From Candidatus Phosphoribacter hodrii (GTDB lineage Bacteria; Actinomycetota; Actinomycetes; Actinomycetales; Dermatophilaceae), in NCBI GenBank assembly GCA_016707175.1, contig JADJIB010000001.1, forward strand, positions 744,001-808,000: DNA of 64,000 bases, given 5' to 3'. Position numbers and translations under genes: made by a program. Below are positions 29,120 through 38,029 of the stretch, one piece after another. The number at the start of each line of letters is the position of its first letter. The stretch's first letter is position 1. Under the pieces are notes generated by a model. It saw only the letters and a list, made by a program, of their open reading frames with translations. It was not told the DNA's origin and made no database searches.

Positions 29120-30346
29120 TCAGGCCTCGTCGAGGGGGCGCAGCACCAGGCCGGTGCGCAGTTTGGGTGTGAAGAACGTCGACTTGGGTGGCATGAGCAG
29201 GCCCTCGCGCGCCGTCCGCTCGATCTGCTCGAGGCTGGTCGGGCGGATAAGGATCGCCAGGGCCTGCGGGTCGGCGTGCAGCACATCGAGCACCTCGGCC
29301 ACCCCGTGCTGGTAGTCCAGCACCGCCCCTGTCCCGGCCAGCGTGTGCTCCAGCCAGGCGCCGTCGAGCGCCCGCACGTCGTCGAAAGCCCCCGGCCGCG
29401 GCACCAACCAGGTCGCCACCTCCGGTGACTCGATGAGCAACAACCGCCCTGAGCGGTTGAGCTCGGCGAGCAGCGCCGGGCCGGGCTGGGCGGCGGGGGC
29501 GGGCACCAACTCGAAGTCCCTCGCCAACGCCTCCCGCAAGGCTGCCGGGGTCAGGCCCCGGACAATGCGGTGGATGGCGTCGATAGCCAACTGATCGGCG
29601 ACGAGCTCGCCCACGAAGGCCAACGTGGCCCCCGCCCCGGATGCGCTCTCGGGCTCTTTGGCCTCCGCCATCTCATCGCGGTAGCGCCGGGCCACGCCAT
29701 AACGGTGGTGACCGTCGGCGATCAACACGTCGTCGGCGCCGATGATCGCCGAGATCGCGGCGATCCGGTCGGGGTCGATAACCCGCTCGACGACATGTTC
29801 GACGCCGTCGACGACCAGACTCCCCATCGGCTCGGCGGGCTCGGCGAGCGCAGCGGTCAAACCCTGCGCCAGCGACAGCCCCCAGACCGGCGAGAGGTTG
29901 GTGCCAGTGGCCCGGGTGAGATCGAGACGGTCGGTCGACGCCTTGGGCGTGGTCCGCTCATGCGGAAGCACCTGACCGGCCCCCTCAGCGACCACCTCCA
30001 ACCCGCCGAGAACCCCGACCAACTCGCGTCGCTGGCCGGCTTCGTCGACGAAACGCATCCGATAGATCGACAGCGTCGGCACCTCGTCACGGACCAGGAC
30101 GCCGGTCTCCTGCCAGTCGCGCAGCAGGTGCGCGGAGGCGGCATACCGGGTCGAGTCGGTGCCTGCGGGGATGTCCGCGTGGACGATGTTGTGCGGGTCG
30201 CGAGCCCGAAGTGCGGCGACGTCGGCGTCGGACAACACGTCGTAGGGCGGTGCGATGACGGCGTCGAGGTCGATTCCGGGCGCGTAGCGCAGAGCCCGGA
30301 ACGGCTCGAACCGAGGCCCGCGAGAAGGGGCAGGTGCGGGCGGCAT
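29120..30346 (-). CDS. DUF1015-family protein
   Basis: This 408-residue protein is a DUF1015 member of normal length. Typical blocks are FRALRYAP, APPYDVLSDAD near residue 36, HNIVHADIP, HERTTPKASTDRLDL near 130, ADGHHRYGVARRYRDE near 210 and PPKSTFFTPKLRTGL near the end. The function is unknown; the ADGHHR motif suggests a metal or phosphate site. The ATG at 30346 sits in a GGTATGCCG motif, giving MPPAPAP. Upstream frames have no family similarity. Confidence 0.88.
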   Translation of the reverse strand: MPPAPAPSRGPRFEPFRALRYAPGIDLDAVIAPPYDVLSDADVAALRARDPHNIVHADIPAGTDSTRYAASAHLLRDWQETGVLVRDEVPTLSIYRMRFVDEAGQRRELVGVLGGLEVVAEGAGQVLPHERTTPKASTDRLDLTRATGTNLSPVWGLSLAQGLTAALAEPAEPMGSLVVDGVEHVVERVIDPDRIAAISAIIGADDVLIADGHHRYGVARRYRDEMAEAKEPESASGAGATLAFVGELVADQLAIDAIHRIVRGLTPAALREALARDFELVPAPAAQPGPALLAELNRSGRLLLIESPEVATWLVPRPGAFDDVRALDGAWLEHTLAGTGAVLDYQHGVAEVLDVLHADPQALAILIRPTSLEQIERTAREGLLMPPKSTFFTPKLRTGLVLRPLDEA

Positions 30347-30593
30347 ACCTGGAAGTCTAGGCAACGAGTGAGCCTGCCTCCGTGAGCAGTTCGAGATGCG
30401 GAACCGCAGACTGTGGGCAACAATGCTCATGTATGCCGCGTGTCGGCGAACGGTGGCGCTCCCCCTCGTGTCCATCGCTCGGGCCATGCCCCTGGCCTCA
30501 CCGCACGCGGCATACCCATGCCCTCGGGTCGTGGGAGACTCGGGACGGGCTCCGACCCGGGGCCGCCGGACCAGGGAGGCGCGCGGTAGCCGC

Positions 30594-32633
30594 ATGAACT
30601 TCTTCTCCATCTATGACCACGGCTTCGCGCGGGTCGCTGCCTGCACGGTCCCGGTGCGTCTCGTCGACCCGGCCGCCAATGTCGCCGCCACGTTGGCCGT
30701 GGCGCGCGAGTGCCACGACGAGGGCGTTGCCGTCGCGGTGTTCCCGGAGTTGGGACTGACCGGCTACTCGCTGGACGACCTCGTGCTGGCCGACCCACTG
30801 CTCGACGCAGTCGAGGTCGCGCTCGAGGAGTTGGTGCGAGCATCGGCCCAGTTGTTGCCGGTGTTGGTCGTCGGGGCGCCCTTGCGCGCACGAGGGCGGG
30901 TCTATAACTGCGCGGTCGTCGTGCACCGGGGGCGGGTGCTCGGGGTGGCGCCGAAGTCTTACCTGCCGACCTATCGCGAGTTCTATGAGTCGCGGACCAT
31001 CGCGGCCGGCGACGACGTGCGCGGGACCATTCGGGTCGGCGAGGACAACGTGCCGTTTGGGCCGGATCTGCTCTTCCGGGCCGTCGATGTGCCTGACCTC
31101 GTCGTCCACGTCGAGGTCTGCGAGGACATGTGGGTCCCGATCCCACCGTCGGCCGAGGCCGCGCTGGCCGGAGCCACGGTGCTCGTCAACGTGTCGGGGT
31201 CGCCGATCACGGTCGCCAAGGCGCGCGACCGCGCGATGCTCGCCGAGTCGGCCTCCTCACGCTGCCTCGCGGCATACCTGTATGCCGCTGCCGGAGAAGG
31301 CGAGTCGAGCACCGACCTCTCGTGGGACGGCCAGACCATGGTCTGGGAGAACGGGTCGCTGCTGGCCGAGGGCGAGCGCTTCCCGTCGGGGCCACGACGG
31401 TCGGTCGCCGACGTGCACCTGGCGAGGCTGCGGCAGGAGCGGATGCGTCAGGGGACGTTCGACGACAACCGGCGCACTCACGCGGCGCGGGTCGGGGCGT
31501 TCCGCGAGGTGACCTTCCGGTTGGATCCGCCGCGGGGCGATCTCGGGCTGCGTCGGGCAGTCGACCGCTATCCGTTCGTGCCGGACGACGCGGCCCGGTT
31601 GGCGCAGGACTGTTTCGAGGCGTATTCGATCCAGGTGTCGGGGCTAGAGCAGCGGCTGCGCTCGATCGGCCGACCGACGGTGGTCATCGGGGTGTCGGGT
31701 GGGCTCGACTCGACCCACGCGCTGATCGTCGCGTGCCGGGCGATGGACCGGTTGGGGCGGCCCCGCTCGGACGTGCTGGCCTTCACCATGCCGGGGTTCG
31801 CGACCTCGGATCACACGAAGGGCAACGCGATCCGGCTGATGGAGTCGCTCGGGGTCACCTGGGAGGAGCTCGACATCCGGCCGGCGGCCACCCAGTTGCT
31901 CCGCGACCTCGGGCACCCGGTGGGGCGCGGCGAGGAGGTCTATGACGTCACCTTCGAGAACGTCCAGGCCGGCCTGCGCACCGACTATTTGTTCCGAATC
32001 GCCAACCAGCGCAAGGGGATCGTGCTCGGCACGGGCGACCTGTCCGAGCTCGCCCTGGGCTGGTGCACCTATGGCGTCGGCGATCAGATGTCGCACTACG
32101 GGGTCAACACGGGGGTGCCCAAGACGCTCATCCAGCACCTCATCCGGTGGGTCATCGCCTCGGGCCAGTTCAGCGACGAGGTGGGGGCGACCCTGCGTTC
32201 GATCCTCGACACGACGATCAGCCCCGAGTTGGTGCCGACCCGTGAGGGTGAGGCGGCCCAGTCGACCGAGGCCATGATCGGGCCGTATGCCCTGCAGGAT
32301 TTCACGCTGTATTACGTCCTGCGCCACGGCTTGCGACCGTCGACGATCGCCTTCCTGGCCTGGCATGCCTGGCACGACACGGCGAGCGGGCAGTGGCCGG
32401 AAGGTTTCCCCGAAGGTGCGCGCACGGCATACACCCTGGGGGAGATCCGGCACTGGCTGGAGGTCTTCCTCACCCGGTTCTTCGCCAACCAGTTCAAGCG
32501 CTCGGCGCTGCCCAACGGCCCGAAGGTGGTCCGCGGCGGTTCGCTGTCGCCCCGAGGCGATTGGCGTATGCCGTCCGACGCGTCCGCGAAGGTCTGGCTC
32601 GACGAGTTGCACAGCACCGTCCCCGAAGCCTGA
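30594..32633 (+). CDS. nadE: Glutamine-dependent NAD+ synthetase
   Basis: This 679-residue enzyme makes NAD+ from nicotinate adenine dinucleotide, ATP and glutamine. The N-terminal nitrilase-fold glutaminase has its Glu in FPELGLTGYS, Lys in PKSYLPTYREFYE and Cys176 in VEVCEDMW. The C-terminal synthetase domain has the ATP motif GVSGGLDSTHALIV near residue 365 and GTGDLSELALGWCTYG near 485. Length matches the long actinobacterial form. The 247-nt gap upstream has no gene, only two GGTATGCCG motifs in opposite directions 75 nt apart. Confidence 0.95.
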   Translation: MNFFSIYDHGFARVAACTVPVRLVDPAANVAATLAVARECHDEGVAVAVFPELGLTGYSLDDLVLADPLLDAVEVALEELVRASAQLLPVLVVGAPLRARGRVYNCAVVVHRGRVLGVAPKSYLPTYREFYESRTIAAGDDVRGTIRVGEDNVPFGPDLLFRAVDVPDLVVHVEVCEDMWVPIPPSAEAALAGATVLVNVSGSPITVAKARDRAMLAESASSRCLAAYLYAAAGEGESSTDLSWDGQTMVWENGSLLAEGERFPSGPRRSVADVHLARLRQERMRQGTFDDNRRTHAARVGAFREVTFRLDPPRGDLGLRRAVDRYPFVPDDAARLAQDCFEAYSIQVSGLEQRLRSIGRPTVVIGVSGGLDSTHALIVACRAMDRLGRPRSDVLAFTMPGFATSDHTKGNAIRLMESLGVTWEELDIRPAATQLLRDLGHPVGRGEEVYDVTFENVQAGLRTDYLFRIANQRKGIVLGTGDLSELALGWCTYGVGDQMSHYGVNTGVPKTLIQHLIRWVIASGQFSDEVGATLRSILDTTISPELVPTREGEAAQSTEAMIGPYALQDFTLYYVLRHGLRPSTIAFLAWHAWHDTASGQWPEGFPEGARTAYTLGEIRHWLEVFLTRFFANQFKRSALPNGPKVVRGGSLSPRGDWRMPSDASAKVWLDELHSTVPEA

Positions 32634-32669
32634 CCCGTCCGCCAATCCCGCTCCCCCTCCCCGCTCCCC

Positions 32670-32765
32670 CTCCCCGCTCCCCAAATTCCACACACTCGCC
32701 GGCAAGTTCGGCCCACCCCGGCTCCAGCGACCCCGAATTCCCCACACCCGCCGATGATCTCGGGG
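32670..32765. repeat. Two copies of a dispersed intergenic repeat
   Basis: The first copy has CCAAATTCCACACACTCGCC then GGCAAGTTCGGCC. The second, about 45 nt later, has CCCCGAATTCCCCACACCCG then CCGATGATCTCGGGG. Both resemble the copy at 17690-17735. They fill the gap between nadE and the GyrI-like gene and end next to the latter's stop, so they may belong to a terminator-type structure. Confidence 0.6.
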
Positions 32766-32776
32766 ACCGGCGTGCG

Positions 32777-33412
32777 TCAGGCCGGGCGGACGGGTTGGCG
32801 CAGGACGGTCTTGAGCTTCTCCGGTGCCGTACGACGCGGGTCACCGACGTAGATCTCGTGGTGTGGCCCGTTGAACGCCAGCCCGTGTTCAGGCATGAAG
32901 CGGTCGTGCAGATCGGCCAGCGTGGGGCCCTCGTCGTCATAGGAACCGATGTGCAACACCTGAGCGCAGCGGCCCCCGTTGAGGGTGACCAGCGTCAGCT
33001 TCGACAGCGCTGTGCTGCCCAAGCCGGCCCCTTTGACGGCCTGCTTGGCGGCAACCTTGGCCACCGCTGCCTCCAGGGTCACCTCGTCGACCCACGGCGG
33101 CTGGACGATGAGCATCCGCCAACTCCAGGCGCCCTCGTCGGGTTCGATGAAACTGCGGGGATCCTCTGCCCACCACAGACCCTCGAGTGGCCCGACGACC
33201 ATCTCGCGTCCCTGTGCCTTGGCCGCGAACTTGATCGTGTAGGCGACCGAGAAGAGGGCACTGACCGCTTCGACATAGTCGGGTGACATGTTCGGGTCAC
33301 CGGCTCCGTCCACCGCGATCGCCAGCATGGGGGGAACATCGAGCACTTCCCAGGTGCGCGATCTGGGGGCATAGAGCGACGGATAGTCCTTCTTGAGCTC
33401 GAACCTGTCCAT
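32777..33412 (-). CDS. GyrI-like small-molecule-binding protein
   Basis: This 211-residue protein matches the stand-alone GyrI-like group: MDRFELKKDYPSLY start, VPPMLAIAVDGAGDPN near residue 30, the block SVAYTIKFAAK and PLEGLWWAED, and a C-terminal EIYVGDPRRTAPEKLKTVLRQP. Proteins of this type bind hydrophobic compounds and some hydrolyse them. The ATG at 33412 was chosen because the family begins MDxFxLKKDY; the frame upstream adds no family sequence. Confidence 0.85.
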   Translation of the reverse strand: MDRFELKKDYPSLYAPRSRTWEVLDVPPMLAIAVDGAGDPNMSPDYVEAVSALFSVAYTIKFAAKAQGREMVVGPLEGLWWAEDPRSFIEPDEGAWSWRMLIVQPPWVDEVTLEAAVAKVAAKQAVKGAGLGSTALSKLTLVTLNGGRCAQVLHIGSYDDEGPTLADLHDRFMPEHGLAFNGPHHEIYVGDPRRTAPEKLKTVLRQPVRPA

Positions 33413-33494
33413 GGCCCCCGTCCCTCGATCCCGCGTCGGTGCTCGCAGGCGCACCCCGGTCGGTTCCCGCGGTCGCTAGCGGAAGGGTAGAGCG

Positions 33495-33538
33495 TGACAC
33501 CGTGTCAGAGTTTGTTGACTGATCGTTCTTGACTGATC
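33495..33538. promoter_or_regulatory. Palindrome and direct repeat upstream of the GyrI-like gene
   Basis: TGACAC and GTGTCA flank one base (33495-33507), a typical small repressor site. Just beside it, TTGACTGATCG occurs twice with a 14-nt period (33514 and 33528). The palindrome lies 83 nt before the GyrI-like start codon. Which protein binds is unknown. Confidence 0.4.
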
Positions 33539-33599
33539 GGCCTGGTCCGGGCGGCAGGCCTTCAGGCGAGTCTACCGGTGTGCGGGATGGGGTCTCGGC

Positions 33600-33900
33600 T
33601 TGGGGGCTGTTCGAGGTCCGGCGCCTTTCCTCCCTCGGGGCCCAGGCCTGCGAGGCCTCGGCGTCCCAGGAGTCAAGTGGGCAGGCACCTTCACGCTCGA
33701 TGGCGAGCGTCACTTCTGGAACGTCACCGGGTCGGCCGCCACCATCGTCGTGCAGTTGGCCGACGAGCACTACGACCGCCTCTACCTCACCGTCGCCGAC
33801 CCCAGCGCCACCGTGGACGCCATCAACGCCGCCATCGCCACCCCCGACGGATCAACGGCGACCCGCCACCCCACACACCAGGGGGCCAGGCAGCAGCGAC
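33600..33900 (+). pseudogene. Fragment of an unrecognised protein gene
   Basis: The stretch read from about 33682 as KWAGTFTLDGERHFWNV, then IVVQLADEHYDRLYLTVADP and ATVDAINAAI, looks like genuine protein: alternating strands and a final helix. No good start codon or Shine-Dalgarno precedes it, upstream codons look random, and the frame runs into the convergent VWA gene. It is probably a broken or deleted small gene. No family was recognised. Confidence 0.35.
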
Positions 33901-33925
33901 CTCAACCCCGGCCGAGGCCAGGCAC

Positions 33926-35071
33926 CTACGCGAGCGGGTTCCACCGAACCGACAGCACGAGCGCGCCCGCCACGACGAGCGCCGCCAGGATCGCCAGGTA
34001 TGCCGTGACCTCCAGGTCCTCACGCTGCAGCACGACCTCGCGCGGGATCCCTCGCAGGACCTCGCCGAGCTGAGCGGCATCGCTCGCCTGGTGGTAGGCC
34101 CCGCCGGTGGTGGCCGCGACGGCCTTCAGGGTGGGCTCATCGACGACCAGGAAGTTGCGCCCTCCGCCAAACCCACCGCCCGGGGCCTGTCCACCCGGGG
34201 CCTGTCCGACCTGCCCGCCGGATCGCGGCCCAAACTCACCGAAAGCGTCCCCGCCCAACTGCTCGGCGGTGCACACCATCTGGGTCGGATTCGTCGTGCC
34301 GAAACCGATGGGATAGACCCGGATCCGGCGCTCGGCCGCGAGTTTGGCCGCCGCCACCGGCAGCACCCCACGCGTGTTGGCACCGTCGGTGAGCAGCACG
34401 ACGATGTCCGACACGAAGCCGCCAGTCGCTCCAGGCGGCGGGTCGATCGAACTCGGCACCGGCGCCGGGACGCCCGGCTGCTGCATGGTGTCGGGCCCGA
34501 GCGGCACCTCGCCGATCGGTTGCACCTGGGAGTTGATCGCGGCGATCGCATCGACCGACGTGAGGATGGCCGACCCGATCGCCGTCCCGCGCCCGGTGCT
34601 CAGCCCGTCGAGCGACGTCAGCACCGCCGCCGAGTCGGTCGTCGGCGGCACGACGAGTGCAGCCGATCCCGAGAACGCGACCAGCCCGAACCGAGTGTCC
34701 CTCGGCTGGGTCTCGACGAACTCCTGGACGGCCGTCCGCGCGGCCGAAAGCCGGTTGGGCGCGACGTCGGTGGCACACATCGAGCGCGACACGTCCAGCG
34801 CGAGGATGATCGTCGAGCGCTGGATCGGGACCTCGACCGAGGCCTGCGGCCGGGCGACTGCCAGCCCCAACAGCCCGACGCCCAGCACGAGCAGCGCAAC
34901 CGGCAGATGCGGACGCCAGCGGGAACGCGCGGGCAGCGCGGCACGCACGAGCGCGAGATCCGGATGCCGGACGGCATACCTGCGCCTCCGTCGCAACGAC
35001 CAGAGGTATGCCGCGAGCAGCGCCGGAGCGAGCAGCACCGCGAGCAGGGCGTAGGGCCACGCGAACGACAC
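33926..35071 (-). CDS. VWA-domain membrane protein (BatA/BatB type)
   Basis: This 381-residue protein has two N-terminal helices (about residues 5-25 and 55-75), a von Willebrand A domain with the metal site DVSRSMCAT near residue 93 and the later LLTDGAN, and a C-terminal helix near 360-378. A Gly/Gln/Pro-rich insert lies between the VWA core and the tail. It is the last gene of the MoxR-DUF58-VWA-VWA operon. The GTG at 35071 directly abuts the upstream stop. Such proteins are thought to act with the MoxR ATPase in assembling or activating envelope complexes. Confidence 0.88.
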   Translation of the reverse strand: MSFAWPYALLAVLLAPALLAAYLWSLRRRRRYAVRHPDLALVRAALPARSRWRPHLPVALLVLGVGLLGLAVARPQASVEVPIQRSTIILALDVSRSMCATDVAPNRLSAARTAVQEFVETQPRDTRFGLVAFSGSAALVVPPTTDSAAVLTSLDGLSTGRGTAIGSAILTSVDAIAAINSQVQPIGEVPLGPDTMQQPGVPAPVPSSIDPPPGATGGFVSDIVVLLTDGANTRGVLPVAAAKLAAERRIRVYPIGFGTTNPTQMVCTAEQLGGDAFGEFGPRSGGQVGQAPGGQAPGGGFGGGRNFLVVDEPTLKAVAATTGGAYHQASDAAQLGEVLRGIPREVVLQREDLEVTAYLAILAALVVAGALVLSVRWNPLA

Positions 35072-36064
35072 TCAGATCACCCGCCCGGTCCGCAGGATCG
35101 ACGTGCTGGCGGCGGCGACCAGGATGAGCAGGGCGGCCGCCGCGAACAGCGCCGAGATCTCGATGTGCACGGGGGTGCTGGTCATCGCGAGGTCGATCGA
35201 GCCGTAGACATCGGCGAGGGACGCCTCGTCGGGTGCCGCCCGATAGCGCCCACCCGTCGCGTCGGCGATCGCCGTCAGCGTCGCCTCGTCCAACTGCGTC
35301 GCCGCCGTGAAGCCGTTGACGGTCACCGTCGTCCCGGCCGGGTCGCCCAGCCCGACGGTGTTGATCTTGACACCCGCGACACCGGCGAGCTCGGCCAACG
35401 CCAGGGGGTCCAGGCGCGAGGTGTCCTCACCGTCGGACAGCAGGACGATGGCCGATGACCCGAAGTACCCGATGTCGAGGCTCTCGATGTCCCCCGCCAA
35501 CTGCTCTTCGGTGATCGCGAGCTTCCCTCCAGCAATTGCCTTGAGCGACGCGAAGATTCCCTGCCCCAACGACGTGCCCCCTTGGGGCGTCAACCGATCG
35601 ATGGCCGCCACGGCCTCGGCCTGCACGAGCGTCGGAGCCTGCAGGACCACCGCGCTGTCCCCGAAGGACACGACCCCGATCCGGATCGTGCTCGGCTGCC
35701 GCGCAACGAAGGCCTTCGCCGCCGCCTTGGCCGCTGCCATCCGGGTCGGCGCCACGTCGGTGGCCGTCATGCTCGTCGAGGCGTCGATCGCGAGGATCAC
35801 CGTCCCCTCGCGGCGCAGGTCGGGCACGGTGGCCTGCGGACGCGCGGCGGCGAGCACCAACAGCCCCAGCGTCAGACCCAGCGCGGTCGGGACGACCCAA
35901 CCTCGTCGACGACGACCCCCGGCCAACACCGGAGCGAACCCGAGTGCCGCGAGCTCGGCGCGCCGGGCCGCTCGGCGGGCTCGCACGATTCGGTATGCCG
36001 CGGCGAGACCGGGCACGAGAAGGAGCCCGAGCAGCGCCCAGGGGGAAGCGAACGTCACTGGCAT
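35072..36064 (-). CDS. VWA-domain membrane protein (BatA type)
   Basis: This 330-residue protein has the same layout as the next gene: N-terminal helices (WALLGLLLVPGLAAAYRI and VVPTALGLTLGLLVLAAA), a VWA domain with DASTSMTAT near residue 92 and LLSDGEDTS near 200, and a C-terminal helix. The two VWA genes are recognisably paralogous. The ATG at 36064 overlaps the DUF58 stop as ATGA, confirming translation in one operon. Confidence 0.9.
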   Translation of the reverse strand: MPVTFASPWALLGLLLVPGLAAAYRIVRARRAARRAELAALGFAPVLAGGRRRRGWVVPTALGLTLGLLVLAAARPQATVPDLRREGTVILAIDASTSMTATDVAPTRMAAAKAAAKAFVARQPSTIRIGVVSFGDSAVVLQAPTLVQAEAVAAIDRLTPQGGTSLGQGIFASLKAIAGGKLAITEEQLAGDIESLDIGYFGSSAIVLLSDGEDTSRLDPLALAELAGVAGVKINTVGLGDPAGTTVTVNGFTAATQLDEATLTAIADATGGRYRAAPDEASLADVYGSIDLAMTSTPVHIEISALFAAAALLILVAAASTSILRTGRVI

Positions 36065-36960
36065 CAGCGCCGCCACTTGCTGCGCAGACGGGCCATCCGC
36101 AGCAACGCCCCGACGAGATCCTCGTCGGTCGACACGGGGTGCAGCGCGATCCCGGCATGAGCGGCGACCGCCTCCAGTTGGCGCTGCCGCGCCTGCGCCA
36201 ACTCCCATAGCCGAGAACGGAACTCAACGTCACCGGTGTCGACGAGGACATGCTCCCCGGTCTCGGGGTCGGTGAGCGCGATGAGCCCGGCCTCCGGCAG
36301 GTCATGCTCCCGCGGGTCGACCAACTGGATGGCCACGACGTCATGCCGGCGGGCGAGCAGTCCCAACGGCCGCTCCCACCCCGGCGTCGTCACGAAGTCC
36401 GACACGATGACGATCAGGGAGCGCTGCCGGGCCATGCCCAACGCCGCCCGCAGCAACCCGCCCAGGTCGGTCGGGTGCCCCGCAGTCGGGGCGTCGGCGA
36501 GCAACTCGCGGGCGATCCGCAGCACCTGATCCCGCCCCTGCCGCGGCGGCACCGTGCGATCGACCCCGTCGCCATAGAGGACGGCACCCACCCGGTTGCC
36601 TCCGCGCGCGAGAACCAGTGCGAGAGTGGTCGCCAGCTCAAGCAGCACCACATGCTTGGGCCGATCGGTCGGCCCGAAGGCCATGGACGCCGACCGGTCG
36701 AGCAACAGCCAGGCGGTCAGCTCACGATCCTCGGTGTATTCGCGGACGAACGGCACGTCGGTGCGCGCGGTGACGTTCCAGTCGATGTGGCGCAGGTCGT
36801 CGCCCGGCTCGTATTCGCGCAGATCGCGGAAGTCGACCCCGGTGCCACGGAAGATGGTCCGGTAGTCGCCCTGCAACCGCCCGTCGAGCCGCCGCACCAC
36901 CGTCCACTCCAGCCGGCGCAGCAGCCGCTCGGGGGCGGCTACTCCGGTCGTCGGTACCAT
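36064..36960 (-). CDS. DUF58-family protein
   Basis: This 298-residue protein has the signature DUF58 block YEPGDDLRHIDWNVTART near residue 50 and a VWA-like fold after it (LLLDRSASMAFG near 88, VSDFVTT near 190). DUF58 proteins almost always lie next to MoxR ATPases and VWA proteins, as here. It overlaps the MoxR gene by 22 nt upstream and the VWA gene by four bases downstream. The molecular role is not known. Confidence 0.92.
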   Translation of the reverse strand: MVPTTGVAAPERLLRRLEWTVVRRLDGRLQGDYRTIFRGTGVDFRDLREYEPGDDLRHIDWNVTARTDVPFVREYTEDRELTAWLLLDRSASMAFGPTDRPKHVVLLELATTLALVLARGGNRVGAVLYGDGVDRTVPPRQGRDQVLRIARELLADAPTAGHPTDLGGLLRAALGMARQRSLIVIVSDFVTTPGWERPLGLLARRHDVVAIQLVDPREHDLPEAGLIALTDPETGEHVLVDTGDVEFRSRLWELAQARQRQLEAVAAHAGIALHPVSTDEDLVGALLRMARLRSKWRR

Positions 36961-38021
36961 GCGGGGTCCACGTTGGCGGGGATCGGCTCGGCCACCCCTG
37001 AGGTATGCCGCCCTCCCGCAGTCTCGGGCAGCGGCACCGCCGCGAGGATCGGGCCGAGCAGGTCGTCGGCGCTGACGTCATCGGCCAGGGCCTCGTAGCT
37101 GAGCACCATCCGATGACGCAGGACATCGGGCGCAAGCTCCCGGGCATCCATCGGGATGACGTAATCACGGCCACGCAGATAGGCCAACGCCCGGGCCGCC
37201 AGCACGATGTTGATCGACGCGCGAGGGCTGGCACCGAAGGACAGATAGCGGGCCAGTTCGGGAAGCCCCACGACGCCTGGGTCACGGGTCGCACCCGCAA
37301 GCGCGACGGCATACTGGATCACTCCGGGGTCGACGTAGACCGTGTCGACGGCGGCCTGCAGCCCCCGAAGTCCGTCCGCGTCGAGGACCGCGTCGATCCG
37401 CTCGGCCGCGCGGATCATCCGCTCGACGACGACGTATTCCTCTGTGGCAGAGGGATATCCGACGAGCACCTTGAGCATGAACCGGTCGACCTGCGCCTCG
37501 GGGAGCGGATAGGTGCCCTCGGACTCGATGGGGTTCTGGGTGGCCATGACGAGGAACGGGTCCGGCGCGGAGAAGGTCTCGCGGCCGATCGTCACCTGGC
37601 GTTCCTGCATGACCTCCAGCAGGGCGCTCTGCACCTTGGCCGGCGCCCGGTTGATCTCGTCGGCGAGGACGAGGTTGGCGAAGACGGGGCCGAGCGACAC
37701 CTGGAAGTCGCCAGTCTGCTGGTTGTAGATCCGGGTGCCGATGAGGTCGGCGGGGACCAGGTCGGGCGTGAACTGGATGCGCTTGAAGTCCACCCCGATC
37801 GCCTCGGCGAGCGTCTTGATCGCCATCGTCTTGGCCAGGCCGGGGACGCCCTCCACAAGCAGGTGCCCGCGGGCCAGGAGCGCGACGAGCATCCGCTCGA
37901 GGAGTTGGTCCTGGCCGACGATGGTCCGCTTCACCTGGTAGAGCATCTGCTCGAGCGGGTGGGCGCCTGGCCCCGGCGAGGGGGCGGCGGCAGAGGTGCC
38001 GGCGGCAAAGGGAGTCGACAT
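36939..38021 (-). CDS. MoxR-family AAA+ ATPase
   Basis: This 360-residue AAA+ ATPase has a Walker A-type EGVPGLAKT near residue 59, Walker B LVLADEINRAP near 120, sensor ATQNPIESEGTYPLPEAQ near 160 and a C-terminal lid with SFGASPRASINI. MoxR proteins are thought to help assemble or load metal into complexes with their VWA partners. The ATG at 38021 begins a low-complexity leader before the conserved LEQMLYQVKRTIVGQD. A frame continues upstream but covers the protease gene. Confidence 0.93.
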   Translation of the reverse strand: MSTPFAAGTSAAAPSPGPGAHPLEQMLYQVKRTIVGQDQLLERMLVALLARGHLLVEGVPGLAKTMAIKTLAEAIGVDFKRIQFTPDLVPADLIGTRIYNQQTGDFQVSLGPVFANLVLADEINRAPAKVQSALLEVMQERQVTIGRETFSAPDPFLVMATQNPIESEGTYPLPEAQVDRFMLKVLVGYPSATEEYVVVERMIRAAERIDAVLDADGLRGLQAAVDTVYVDPGVIQYAVALAGATRDPGVVGLPELARYLSFGASPRASINIVLAARALAYLRGRDYVIPMDARELAPDVLRHRMVLSYEALADDVSADDLLGPILAAVPLPETAGGRHTSGVAEPIPANVDPAWYRRPE

Positions 38022-38029
38022 CTGGCTCC

